Assembly: GCA_964563135.1 (NCBI GenBank)
Contig: CAZLWV010000021.1
Span: 7,037-71,036 of the forward strand
From: JAAYAY01 sp964563135
Lineage (GTDB): Bacteria; Planctomycetota; Planctomycetia; Pirellulales; Thermoguttaceae
Direction of reading: 5' to 3'
Length of the DNA stretch: 64,000 bases
Shown here: positions 26,413-34,643 of the stretch, one piece after another
How the letters are laid out: each line of letters starts with the position of its first letter
Position numbering within the stretch: the first letter of the stretch is position 1
Notes under the pieces: model-generated
What the model was told of the DNA's origin: nothing
Database searches by the model: none
The model's input: the letters and a program-made list of their open reading frames with translations, nothing else
Translations under genes and position numbers: made by a program

Positions 26413-27831
26413 ATGGCACGTTCACATTGGCTGTCGGCTGGTACCCTCGTCGTGGGATTTGTTCTGGTGGTGACGCCGTCGGTGTTGTCTCTGGCTCCGG
26501 CGGCCGAATCGCCCGGCAGGCTACGATACGGTTTCAAACCGGACCAGACGGTCGCCTATCGAATCGAGATCACTGCGGACCGGGACGACGCCACTGAAAC
26601 GTTCCAGGGCGTGATCTGCTTCAAGTGCAGATCGGCCGAGAAGGATTTGCTCGAGCTGACCTACTCCGGTGGCCTGAACAGAACCTCGAACGCCAAACCC
26701 TCCCAGAGCTTTTCCCGTTTCGGCCCGCCCCGTTTCGGCCCGCGGATGTTCGGACCCTCAAGGGCATTTGGGCCTTTCTCCGAGACGCCCTTCAAGGGTC
26801 TGATCGTTACCACGAACGACTTGACGGTGACCTGTCTGGGTGAGGTCCAGAGCATGCGAGGTAATTCGCAGCTGCCCTATTTGCTCGGAAATGCGTCGCT
26901 TCTGATCTTCGAGCCGCTTCCCGCAGAGGCCAAGGAATCGTGGTCGATGACGACGGGGATTTCGATCACCGAGGAAGGAGGGCGACAGGGGTTCCCGTAC
27001 CGCTTGCCGTTTGACCGTGAAAGCTCGAAGCAGACAACAAGCGGCTCGGAAGTCCTGACGTTCCGCGTCCAGTCGGTCGACGGGCCTCGCGTCTTTATCG
27101 ACAAGACCTATCGCCTCGATTCTCCGGCCGTCAACAAAGAGGTCTCCGGTTTCCAGGTCAACGGTACAGGCACCTGGGTTTTCAACCGCGAGCAAGGCAT
27201 TCCGGAGTCGCTTGAACTCGAGCAAAGACTTGTTTTCCAGAAAGGCAACACGACGACCACCGTGCCTATGAGTGTGAGGTATTTCCACATGTCGGAGGCA
27301 GAGTTTGAGGCGCACCAGGAGAAGCAGAAGCAGCTCGAGGAGGAGGGAAGGAAACGCATAGCCGAGAGGCAGGAGAAGGAGGCCAATACACCGCTGACGG
27401 AAGAGGAGATCCGGAAGGCCCTTGAGAACCTCCATTCGGACAACATGGGAAACATCATTCTCGCTCTGCAGAACCTTCAGAAGAAGAACCCCAAGATGAG
27501 CGATCCTCGGCTGGCAATGGCCATCGACACACTCAAAGGGCACGAGAACGCTCTTATCAGACAGAATGCTGAGAAGGCTGCCCAGAAATGGCCCCTGCCG
27601 CCGGTTGCGCTGCCGGTCAGTGCCCGGAAGCGAACCTGGAGTGACAGCAGCGGGACGTTCACGGTCGAGGCCGAGTTCGTTGCCCTGACGGGCGACAAGG
27701 TTTGCCTGAGACGCAGCGACGGAAAGGAAATCGAGGTTGCCCTGGACCACCTCAGCGTGGCGGACCAGGAGGTGGCCCAGGAACTGGCCAAGGCTCCCTC
27801 CGTGCCGAACATCGACAACCCTTTTGACTAG
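26413..27831 (+). CDS. Secreted SHD1-domain protein of unknown function
   Basis: I start at ATG 26413 (GGAG eight bases upstream), which begins a signal peptide: LSAGTLVVGFVLVVTPSVLS with cleavage near PAAES. The mature protein of about 445 residues has a beta-rich N-terminal half (FKPDQTVAYRIEITADRDD), a charged helical segment (EAHQEKQKQLEEEGRKRIAE near 299), and a C-terminal SHD1 domain (RTWSDSSGTFTVEAEFVALT, then KVCLRRSDGKEIEVALDHLS). SHD1 (SLA1 homology 1) domains are frequent in planctomycete envelope proteins. It follows blaR1 by 170 bp and may belong to the regulated unit. No enzymatic motif is seen. Confidence 0.82.
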   Translation: MARSHWLSAGTLVVGFVLVVTPSVLSLAPAAESPGRLRYGFKPDQTVAYRIEITADRDDATETFQGVICFKCRSAEKDLLELTYSGGLNRTSNAKPSQSFSRFGPPRFGPRMFGPSRAFGPFSETPFKGLIVTTNDLTVTCLGEVQSMRGNSQLPYLLGNASLLIFEPLPAEAKESWSMTTGISITEEGGRQGFPYRLPFDRESSKQTTSGSEVLTFRVQSVDGPRVFIDKTYRLDSPAVNKEVSGFQVNGTGTWVFNREQGIPESLELEQRLVFQKGNTTTTVPMSVRYFHMSEAEFEAHQEKQKQLEEEGRKRIAERQEKEANTPLTEEEIRKALENLHSDNMGNIILALQNLQKKNPKMSDPRLAMAIDTLKGHENALIRQNAEKAAQKWPLPPVALPVSARKRTWSDSSGTFTVEAEFVALTGDKVCLRRSDGKEIEVALDHLSVADQEVAQELAKAPSVPNIDNPFD

Positions 27832-27927
27832 CTGCGGCGAATGGTCGGGAGTTGCGGTTCACTTCACGAGCTGTTGCGGCCCCGCGGGACGAGAAGCGAC
27901 GATCGACAACCGATCCCTGCCGGACTA

Positions 27928-28404
27928 TCAGCAAAGGACGTTCATTCCCGCTGCCTCGGGTGACTCCTGCAGGATGGCCACCTTCTCGAGCCACTCCTTG
28001 CGCCGCTGCATCGCATCCAGCAGTGGCGACTCCCCGGCCCCGTTTCCCTGCTGGGCTCGGTCGATGGCCTTCCGGTAGAACTCGAGGAGATCCAACGACT
28101 CGTCCGGATCGAGACCCTCGGCATCCATATCGAGGCGTATCTGAGCCAAATCCCCATATTCTGCATCGGTAATGGCTCCCGCGTCGCGCAGCTCAACGAG
28201 CATCTGCGAGAAATCGCGGGGGGTGATATCGGTCAGGTCATATTGGGAAACGACTCCTGCGACAAGACTCATCGTCCCGTTGGCGCTGGCTGCACTCTGG
28301 GGCGCCTGCTCGTGAGCCTTTCCGCCGAGTGATGCCATCAGCTCGCTCCGCCGCGCGACGGCCCCGGAATCAGCGTAACCGGCCGATAATCCTGAAATCT
28401 GCAT
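27928..28404 (-). CDS. Hypothetical cytoplasmic protein, Asp-rich helical
   Basis: A 158-aa protein from ATG 28404 (preceded by AAGGAGTCG). It begins MQISG and has no signal or membrane segment. The middle part is acidic and helical: DLTDITPRDFSQMLVELRDA, AEYGDLAQIRLDMDAEGLDP and ESLDLLEFYRKAIDRAQ. The MQI(S/Y)G start resembles that of the FlgM-like protein at 61914-62192, and the pattern is reminiscent of small flagellum-associated proteins, but that is only an impression. Flanked by the SHD1 gene (convergent) and trmB. Confidence 0.7.
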   Translation of the reverse strand: MQISGLSAGYADSGAVARRSELMASLGGKAHEQAPQSAASANGTMSLVAGVVSQYDLTDITPRDFSQMLVELRDAGAITDAEYGDLAQIRLDMDAEGLDPDESLDLLEFYRKAIDRAQQGNGAGESPLLDAMQRRKEWLEKVAILQESPEAAGMNVLC

Positions 28405-28743
28405 CCATCGACTCCTTCTTTGCCTGCGGCCCCCCAAGTGACCGAACGACAGGCACAAGCCCGTAGCAAATCGCGGGCCAAATCAGACACGGCCTGTCCT
28501 GTGCTTGTAAGTCATATACTGCCAATGACTTGCGACGGTCTTCGGGGCCGACGCAACATGGTCCCGGCAGATGTCTTTCGGCAATTCTCGCCGTGTTACG
28601 CGCAGGAACGGCCCGATGAGGGAGCTGGGTGCTATGGAGCCCCAGGGACAGATGGACTCTGGAACCGGGCGACTTGCTGCTGCAGACACCCCCACCCGGT
28701 GCGTACGCATGAAGAGGTACTTGCCGGCTGGGACGCTCGGTTC
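28405..28743. other. Intergenic, 339 bp
   Basis: Holds the upstream region of the hypothetical gene at 27928-28404. No gene or clear regulatory motif was seen; frames crossing it are shadows. Confidence 0.4.
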
Positions 28744-29385
28744 TCACTGCTTCCGAAACTCGGCCCGAAACACAGGCTCGCCATTGCGGCGAGTGCGACG
28801 TTCAAAATGGGTTCGGTAGTCCATATCGTGTTCGGGGAGAGATTCGGGGACGACTACAGGCCCCTTGAGCAGTGCCAGATTGGCCAGCAGATCCAGGGTT
28901 GAGGAGAAATACTCCTCCACGTCAGTCCAGAAATGGAGTGCGCCCCCCGGTTGGAGCGTGCGATGGACGTCGCGCAGGAAAGGCTCGGTCAGTACGCGGC
29001 GCTTCTTGTGCCTGGTCTTCCACCACGGATCGGGAAAGTAGACGTGGACCGCCTGGAGCGAATCGGCCGGCATCAGCTCGGCAAAGACTCTCAGCCCGTC
29101 AGCCGCCGCTACCTTGCCGTTGGTGAGTCCACGCTTCGCAAGGCCCGCCGCAGCGTAGGCGGCGTACTTCCTCGCCACCTCGATCCCCAGAAAATCGACG
29201 TCCGGTCGAGCCGCCGCTGCCGTCCGCAGGAACAACCCTTTGCCGCTCCCAACCTCAATCTCCAGCGCCGCCTCCCGTCCGAAGAGCCTTGCCGTGTCCC
29301 ACGGATTCGGAAGATCTTCGAAACCGAGCAGGTACCTCGACAGATCGAGTTTTGGGTCGATTTTGCGGAGGGCGCGGCGTCCCAT
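28744..29385 (-). CDS. trmB: tRNA (guanine-46-N7)-methyltransferase
   Basis: A 213-aa protein from ATG 29385, which begins MGRRALRKIDPKLDLSRYLL, a normal TrmB start; a longer frame to 29577 adds unrelated residues. SAM-binding motif I is LEIEVGSGKGLFL, motif II includes FLGIEVARKYAAYAA, and the family hallmark is VYFPDPWWKTRHKKRRVL. The C-terminal EHDMDYRTHFERR matches the substrate-binding end of the family (usually TxYE, here THFE). It methylates G46 in the variable loop of tRNAs. The TxYE change from Tyr to Phe is a small deviation. Confidence 0.95.
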   Translation of the reverse strand: MGRRALRKIDPKLDLSRYLLGFEDLPNPWDTARLFGREAALEIEVGSGKGLFLRTAAAARPDVDFLGIEVARKYAAYAAAGLAKRGLTNGKVAAADGLRVFAELMPADSLQAVHVYFPDPWWKTRHKKRRVLTEPFLRDVHRTLQPGGALHFWTDVEEYFSSTLDLLANLALLKGPVVVPESLPEHDMDYRTHFERRTRRNGEPVFRAEFRKQ

Positions 29386-29811
29386 GGCTGATATGGATCC
29401 GTGGGTATCGGTTCTTCTGGAGCTGGAAAAGACACCGATTATCGCACTTCGCGGTGGGACAAGCCAAGAGGGGGATTGAACATGCTCCAATGCTTGCCAC
29501 ATCGAGAGCGGATCCATCGGATCCCTTGTCCCCCGAAATGGGTATTCTCGAAGCCAGGCTGCTGCGAACGCAAGCACTTCTACACTGGGAGATCCGGCTG
29601 GTTTCTCTGAAGTACTTGGAAGACTTCATCGATTCTCAAGCGGGCTGATCGGTGACCGACCCGCAGTCCTTGATCATTTTCAAACGCCGCCTTCCACTTT
29701 GCGTGGATGGAAGCGACGATGGGCGGTCTGCCATTCGGTAACAGCCGTGGATCTCGGTTTCCATTGAAACGAGCCTCGTGGCGGCCTTCTGCTGGAATCG
29801 TAGAAGTTCAT
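29386..29811. other. Intergenic, 426 bp
   Basis: Between trmB and the Gfo/Idh/MocA gene, both minus. No gene, hairpin with T-run or repeat was found; open frames have no family resemblance. Confidence 0.4.
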
Positions 29812-31203
29812 TCAGCCGACTTCCCAACCCTTTCGGCACGGTTCCTTCACAATCGCCTCCGCCTCGGGAGTGCCGGTCGCTTCCATCTTGCCGGCGTCCC
29901 AATAGATCTTCTTTCCGGTCCGAAGCGAGAGGATTCCGAGGAGGGCAATCTCGGTCAGACGCGCGCCGTACTCGAAGTTGGCGCTGGCGGCGGGGCCCCC
30001 CTTGCAGGCGTCGATCCAGTCGCGGTGGTGCCCCTTGGAGCGTGGTATTGTGGGGGCCGGCTTCTTGTAGTCGCGAGTCTTTTCGTATGGCAACAAACGC
30101 GGAGCATCCCCTGCCCCGCCACAGACCATTTTGCCTTGGTCGCCGACGAACAGAATACCGCGGCTCGGCAGCGGCACCCCGGGCGGCAACTCCGCCGGAG
30201 CGGCCGGCCGCAGTCCGCCATCGTACCAGGTCAGATCCACCGCCGGCTTGTCGCCCCGAGGGGCGAACTGGTAGTAACAGATCTCGCCGTGGGGGGCGAT
30301 CTCGGCATTCATGTTGCCCGCCGGGAGGGCCTCAACCGTGGTCGGGGCTCCAAGCTCCAGGGCCCAGCAGGCGGCATCCATGTCGTGGCAGCCGAAATCC
30401 CCAAGTCCGCCTCCGCCGAACGCCCAGAAGTCACGCCACGAGACCGGGGTGTACGCTGGATGGTAGGGACGCATTTCCCGCGGGCCGATCCAGAGATCCC
30501 AGTTCACGCCCTCGGGCACGGGCGGGGTCTCTGTGGGAACGCCGGTCAGATCCTTGTTCCAGCGGCTGGCTCCGACCCAGGCATGAACCTCGCGGACCGT
30601 GCCGATCGCGCCCGCCCAGATCCATTCGCAGGTTTCGCGAATGCCATCTTTGGAGTGGCCGATGTTGCCCATCTGCGTGGCCACGCCGGTTTCCTTGGCA
30701 ACCTTGGCCACCTCGCGAGCCTCCCAGATGTTGTGCGTCAGCGGCTTCTCGCAGAACGTGTGCTTGCCAGCCTTCATCGCCAGGATCGAGACATAGGCGT
30801 GCAGATGGTCGGGGGTGGCGCAGAGCACCGCGTCGATGGCCTTTTCCTTCTCCAACATGACGCGGAAATCCTCAAACGCGGCACAGCGGAAATTCGGCGT
30901 CTTCTCGGCATAGTGCTTTGCGATCTCCCCGCAAACCGGCTCGCGCCCCGCCATCCCCTTGTAGTAGAAGGGGCTCATGTCTTCCTGGGCGATGGGGTCG
31001 GCCACAGCGATCACCTGGACATCGTCCTCCCGCAGCAAGCTACGGATATTGTGCCGCCCTTGCCCCCCGGCTCCCACCAGGGCCACATTCACTTTCTCGC
31101 TCGGTGGGACGAACTGCGGCCCCCCCAGAACATGGCGCGGAACAAGCGTGGCAACGGTGACAGCGGCGGTCGAGGCCAGGAAAGTTCGTCGGTCGGTTCG
31201 CAT
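29812..31203 (-). CDS. Tat-exported Gfo/Idh/MocA-family oxidoreductase
   Basis: The 463-aa protein has a twin-arginine signal (RRTFLASTAAVTVATLVP), a Rossmann NAD(P)-binding start VNVALVGAGGQGRHNI (39-54), CATPDHLHAYVSILAMKAGK (about 120-139) and the family EKP motif (TFCEKPLTHN). The C-terminal part has the usual beta-sheet domain and WRDFWAFGGGGLGDFGCHDM, a variant of the GGG..DxGxHxxD region. Such planctomycete proteins carry their cofactor through Tat and act on sugars or cyclitols in the periplasm, but substrates are mostly unknown. The nearest upstream gene on the strand is the LTxxQ protein, separated by a strong terminator. Confidence 0.92.
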   Translation of the reverse strand: MRTDRRTFLASTAAVTVATLVPRHVLGGPQFVPPSEKVNVALVGAGGQGRHNIRSLLREDDVQVIAVADPIAQEDMSPFYYKGMAGREPVCGEIAKHYAEKTPNFRCAAFEDFRVMLEKEKAIDAVLCATPDHLHAYVSILAMKAGKHTFCEKPLTHNIWEAREVAKVAKETGVATQMGNIGHSKDGIRETCEWIWAGAIGTVREVHAWVGASRWNKDLTGVPTETPPVPEGVNWDLWIGPREMRPYHPAYTPVSWRDFWAFGGGGLGDFGCHDMDAACWALELGAPTTVEALPAGNMNAEIAPHGEICYYQFAPRGDKPAVDLTWYDGGLRPAAPAELPPGVPLPSRGILFVGDQGKMVCGGAGDAPRLLPYEKTRDYKKPAPTIPRSKGHHRDWIDACKGGPAASANFEYGARLTEIALLGILSLRTGKKIYWDAGKMEATGTPEAEAIVKEPCRKGWEVG

Positions 31204-31303
31204 GGCGGTGTCTCGTGTTCTCGTGATGGAAAGATAACCTCAGGACGTCGAATCAGTGTAAGCCAGCAGGCAGGCTGGCGAAAGCGCCGAGAGACAAGAA
31301 ACG

Positions 31304-31337
31304 AAAAAAGGGCGTTCTCCGCCTTCGGAGAGCGCCC
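31304..31337 (-). terminator. Rho-independent terminator after the LTxxQ gene
   Basis: On the minus strand a hairpin of about 12 pairs (GGGCGCTCTCCG / CGGAGAACGCCC, loop AAGG) is followed at once by TTTTTT. It starts 32 bases after the stop at 31369. This is the clearest intrinsic terminator in the window. Confidence 0.85.
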
Positions 31338-31368
31338 CTGGACGTTCTCACGGCAATCCGTTCTGGCC

Positions 31369-31923
31369 CTACTTCGCAGCTTCGGCCTTCTTCTTGCCTC
31401 CCTTGGCTCCGGCGCCGCGGGCCTTCTTCATCTTCTCCTCCACCGCCTTCCGTTGCTCGGGGGTGAGGACCTCCATTACCTTGTCGCGGATCTGCTTCTG
31501 GATCTCGGCCATCTTCTCCTTCGCCTTGGCCATCTTCTCCTGCTGCTCCGGGGTCAACTTGAGGGCCTCTTCCACCGCCTTCTGGGCCTCCTGCGGCTTC
31601 TTTCCCTCTTCCTTCGCCTTCGCCTGGGCGGCCTTACGGGCTTCCTTCTGTTCGGGGGTCAAGAGAGACTCGATCGCCTTGCGGGCCTCCAGCATGGGGG
31701 CCTTCATCTCTTTGGAGATCTCCTCCAGCTTGGCCTTCTGTTCGTCCGAGAGTTCCAGCCCTTCGAGCAGGTTCTTCGGCAAAACCTGGAACTGTAACTT
31801 GGCCTTCTCTCCAGCCTGCTTCTGCCCCCCTCGTTTCGCCTTCGCTTTTTCCTGGGCCATCACCGGAATGGCGATCGCCAACACCAAGACCGGTACCAAA
31901 CCTACGAAATACTTTCTGAACAT
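31369..31923 (-). CDS. Secreted Lys/Ala/Glu-rich LTxxQ (Spy/CpxP-like) protein
   Basis: A 184-aa protein with a signal peptide (VGLVPVLVLAIAIPVMAQ) and a strongly charged helical body. It carries repeated LTPEQ-type motifs: LSDEQKAKLEEI, LTPEQKEARKA, LTPEQQEKMAKA and LTPEQRKAVEEKM. LTxxQ repeats are the mark of Spy/CpxP periplasmic chaperone-like proteins, often metal- or stress-linked. The tail is basic (GAKGGKKKAEAAK). A strong AGGAGGAG site precedes the start and a strong terminator follows, so it is probably a single-gene unit. Function in planctomycetes is not established. Confidence 0.85.
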   Translation of the reverse strand: MFRKYFVGLVPVLVLAIAIPVMAQEKAKAKRGGQKQAGEKAKLQFQVLPKNLLEGLELSDEQKAKLEEISKEMKAPMLEARKAIESLLTPEQKEARKAAQAKAKEEGKKPQEAQKAVEEALKLTPEQQEKMAKAKEKMAEIQKQIRDKVMEVLTPEQRKAVEEKMKKARGAGAKGGKKKAEAAK

Positions 31924-32181
31924 GGATGCTCCTCCTCAAGGGTACCCAGAAACCTGTCCTCGCACGGCCTCGCTTTGCTCGACGAAGCGGCACGTGGGCG
32001 AGAATATCGTACCACAACGGCTCGTGGTATTCACCAAGCCCGGTAGTACCTGTTCCGGCATTGAACCCCGGACCCAGGGCGGGGTTCCGCAAACGATCTT
32101 GGGTGGCGTCCGGGGTGCTGCCATCCGACGTCCGCAGACTATTTGACAACCCCCGTCAAGCTCCCTAATCTGGTGGGGAGA

Positions 32182-32667
32182 ATGGTCGGCACCAAAACCT
32201 CCTTCCTCCAGATCTTCCTGGTCGCAGCCGCTGCCACGGTGTTGTCGCGGTACGCCCTTTTCGAGCTGTCTAACGGGGCTCTTGTCGATGACCCAATTGG
32301 GAGACGGTTCATGGCGGTCTGGACACTCTTGGCAATGCCTTTTGCCTTCTGGATGCCACGGGCACCGGTCCGCTTCTTCGCGCCCCTCGCACGTGTTCCG
32401 CTGCAGACATACGTTCTCCCGCAGCGGCTGGTCCGTTTCCTCGTGCCGGTTCTGTGGGGGCAGTCTCTCGCCACGATCCTCTTGGCACTCACGGATTGTC
32501 CGGCTATCCTCTGGATGTCGGCCGCGTCGGTCCTCGTCACGATGGCTTTCTGCGCTGGCGCGTGGAGTCGGTTCCGGCGACCGGCGGAGTTCGAGATGCC
32601 CTGGTGGCCAACGGTCGCCACGATGCGGAGGTGCCACCGCTCGTTTGGCTGGCGAGTCCGCCGTTAG
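32182..32667 (+). CDS. Small integral membrane protein, unknown
   Basis: The 161-aa protein has about three to four hydrophobic stretches (FLQIFLVAAAATVLSRYALF, MAVWTLLAMPFAFWM, VPVLWGQSLATILLALTD, SVLVTMAFCAGAW) and a basic C terminus. I chose ATG 32182 behind GGTGGGGAG over an ATG 13 codons upstream. No family is recognised. The antisense strand is also open here, which lowers confidence, but the regular hydrophobic pattern favours this strand. Confidence 0.5.
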   Translation: MVGTKTSFLQIFLVAAAATVLSRYALFELSNGALVDDPIGRRFMAVWTLLAMPFAFWMPRAPVRFFAPLARVPLQTYVLPQRLVRFLVPVLWGQSLATILLALTDCPAILWMSAASVLVTMAFCAGAWSRFRRPAEFEMPWWPTVATMRRCHRSFGWRVRR

Positions 32668-32693
32668 ATGGTCTTGTGTTACGTACCAGCCTT

Positions 32694-32774
32694 ATGTCGA
32701 AGAAGAAACAGAAGAAGCTGGATCGTAGAGCTCGGAGGCTCTTGGAGCAAGAAGACGAAACGACGGAGCGGTAA
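32694..32774 (+). CDS. Possible 26-residue basic/acidic peptide
   Basis: ATG 32694 opens a short frame rich in Lys, Arg and Glu (MSKKKQKKLDRRARRLLE and an acidic end) with a stop at 32774. It lies 26 bp after the membrane protein and 30 bp before the next gene on the same strand. No clear ribosome site is present. The composition is protein-like, but it could be chance. Confidence 0.3.
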   Translation: MSKKKQKKLDRRARRLLEQEDETTER

Positions 32775-32804
32775 AACGACATCGCCCTGCCGGAGTGAAG
32801 ACGC

Positions 32805-33425
32805 ATGGCAACCGAGAATCCCTACCAGTCGCCCGTGTCCTATCCCACTCAGTTTTCTGCAGGTCAGACGGCTTCGGACGGCCTCTGGCGCGACGGAAAG
32901 CTGCTGGTCATGCGGAACCAGAACCCGCGTTTCCCTCCGCGATGCGTCAAGACCAACCAGCCCTGCACGGGTCCCCCTACCCGCATCAAACTCACGTGGC
33001 TTGAGAACGATACCATGTGGGTGCTGCTGCTTGGTGTTCTTGGTCGTGCCTTCGTCATGGTAACCCAGGGGAAGAAGATCTGGGTGGAGCTTCCGCTCTC
33101 CCAGGGCTGGTTGGCCGGGCGGCGTCGAGCGGGCTTCATCGGCTGGGGGCTCGTTGGTGGCGGTGTCGCCGCGCTGATCGCCGGTATCATCGCCTGCGCT
33201 TCCTCGGCAAACGGAAATGCTGAACCTCCGATCGGCTGTCTCATACTCCTTTTCGGCGGGCTTCTCGCGGCCCTCGTGGGCCTCTTCTGGTTGGTGATCT
33301 TTCAGCAGCCCCCGATTACCGCCAAAGAGATCACCAACGGTCTGGCATGGATCAAGGGGGTGCACCCCGACTTTCTCCAGTCACTTCCCGAGTGGCCCTG
33401 GCGAGAAGGGGCGAGGAAGTCGTAG
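32805..33425 (+). CDS. Membrane protein with NPYQSP-type N terminus, unknown
   Basis: A 206-aa protein starting MATENPYQSPVSYP. NPY(x)SP or NPYQAP starts are common on small planctomycete membrane proteins. A soluble region with two Cys (RFPPRCVKTNQPC) precedes hydrophobic stretches at about 67-88 (MWVLLLGVLGRAFVMV), 106-130 (GFIGWGLVGGGVAALIAGIIAC) and 141-166 (PIGCLILLFGGLLAALVG). GGAG precedes the start by about 10 bases. No enzymatic motif; function unknown. Confidence 0.75.
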   Translation: MATENPYQSPVSYPTQFSAGQTASDGLWRDGKLLVMRNQNPRFPPRCVKTNQPCTGPPTRIKLTWLENDTMWVLLLGVLGRAFVMVTQGKKIWVELPLSQGWLAGRRRAGFIGWGLVGGGVAALIAGIIACASSANGNAEPPIGCLILLFGGLLAALVGLFWLVIFQQPPITAKEITNGLAWIKGVHPDFLQSLPEWPWREGARKS

Positions 33426-33570
33426 GCGGTGCAAACGCTTGCGGGGTACCGGATTTTCACGTATGGTGGGCAGTTGGCTTGGCGGGAGTTGTTGCCCGGG
33501 AGCGTGGCCCGCCGGCCCGGCCTGCCGCCGCTGGATGCCCAAGATACGCCTGCCATGAAAGGTCCCCCAA

Positions 33571-34554
33571 ATGAAAACGCAGCTTGTCGCCTTGGCGATT
33601 TCCGTACTCCTCCTGGCTTCTTCCCTGCCCGCCCAGGACTTTCCGAAAATCCCGGAAGGGCAGCGGATCAAGATGCTCGTTCCCCCCACCAGCAAGCCGG
33701 TGCGGATGGTCCTCGACACCGACACCTTCAACGAGATCGACGACCAGTTTGCCGTCGTCTATGCGCTCATCTCTCCTGAGCTCGACGTGCAGGCCCTCTA
33801 CGCCGCCCCCTTCCATAACAACCGCTCCTCGGGGCCCGGCGACGGGATGGAGAAGAGTTACGAGGAGATTCTCCGCCTCCTCAGTCGCCTCGGCAAATCC
33901 CCCGACGGCTTTGCGTTCAAGGGGAGCAGCAACTACCTCGTCGACCTGAAAAACCCCGAACGCAGCCCCGCGGTGCTTGATCTGGTTGAACGGGCCAAGA
34001 AGAGCACCCCCGAAGATCCTCTCTATGTGGTCGCGGTGGGCGCCATCACCAATGTGAGCAGTGCCATTCTGCTGGAACCATCGATCATTCAGAACATCGT
34101 CGTCGTGTGGCTCGGCGGCAACGGGCTCAATTGGCCTCACCAGCACGAGTTCAACTACCACCAGGACCTGAACGCCTCGCGCACGCTGCTCGACTGCGGG
34201 GTTGCCGTCGTGCAGCTTCCCTGCACTCCAGTCGTCACCCATTTCACAACGACGGTTCCCGAGATGGAAGCCTACGTGGCCGGTCGCGGTGCCATTGGCG
34301 ACTACCTCCTCCAGATCTTCAAGGAGTACCACAAGGACCATTTTGCCTGGTCCAAGGTGCTGTGGGACATGACCGCCGTGGCGTGGGTGATCAACGCCAA
34401 GTGGCTCCCCTCGGACCTCGTCCACAGCCCGATTGCCACGGACAACTTCACCTTCAGCTTCGACAACTCCCGCCACTTCATCCGCTCTGTCAACTTCGTC
34501 CAGCGAGATCCGATCTTTCGCGACTTTTTCACCAAGCTGGAGAAGCAGAAGTAA
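33571..34554 (+). CDS. Secreted nucleoside hydrolase-like protein
   Basis: The 327-aa protein has a signal peptide (LVALAISVLLLASSLPAQ) and an inosine/uridine-preferring nucleoside hydrolase fold. The Ca-binding motif appears as VLDTDTFNEIDDQFAV (49-64), a variant of DTDxGxDD in which Asn-Glu-Ile-Asp-Asp follows. A second family region is VVAVGAITNVSSAIL (about 154-168), and NYHQDLNASRTLLDCG (about 197-212) is like the NxxxDPxAA segment with changes. The family cleaves N-glycosidic bonds of ribosides; secreted planctomycete members may act on other glycosides. It precedes an oxidoreductase gene by 90 bp, so the two may be one unit. Confidence 0.88.
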   Translation: MKTQLVALAISVLLLASSLPAQDFPKIPEGQRIKMLVPPTSKPVRMVLDTDTFNEIDDQFAVVYALISPELDVQALYAAPFHNNRSSGPGDGMEKSYEEILRLLSRLGKSPDGFAFKGSSNYLVDLKNPERSPAVLDLVERAKKSTPEDPLYVVAVGAITNVSSAILLEPSIIQNIVVVWLGGNGLNWPHQHEFNYHQDLNASRTLLDCGVAVVQLPCTPVVTHFTTTVPEMEAYVAGRGAIGDYLLQIFKEYHKDHFAWSKVLWDMTAVAWVINAKWLPSDLVHSPIATDNFTFSFDNSRHFIRSVNFVQRDPIFRDFFTKLEKQK

Positions 34555-34643
34555 GATGCCCTAACAAAACGCGGGAACCTCCCACCGCCATGGATGTCCA
34601 CTGGCGGTGGTTCTGTTGGCGGTTGCCAAGAGGGAATCCAGGC

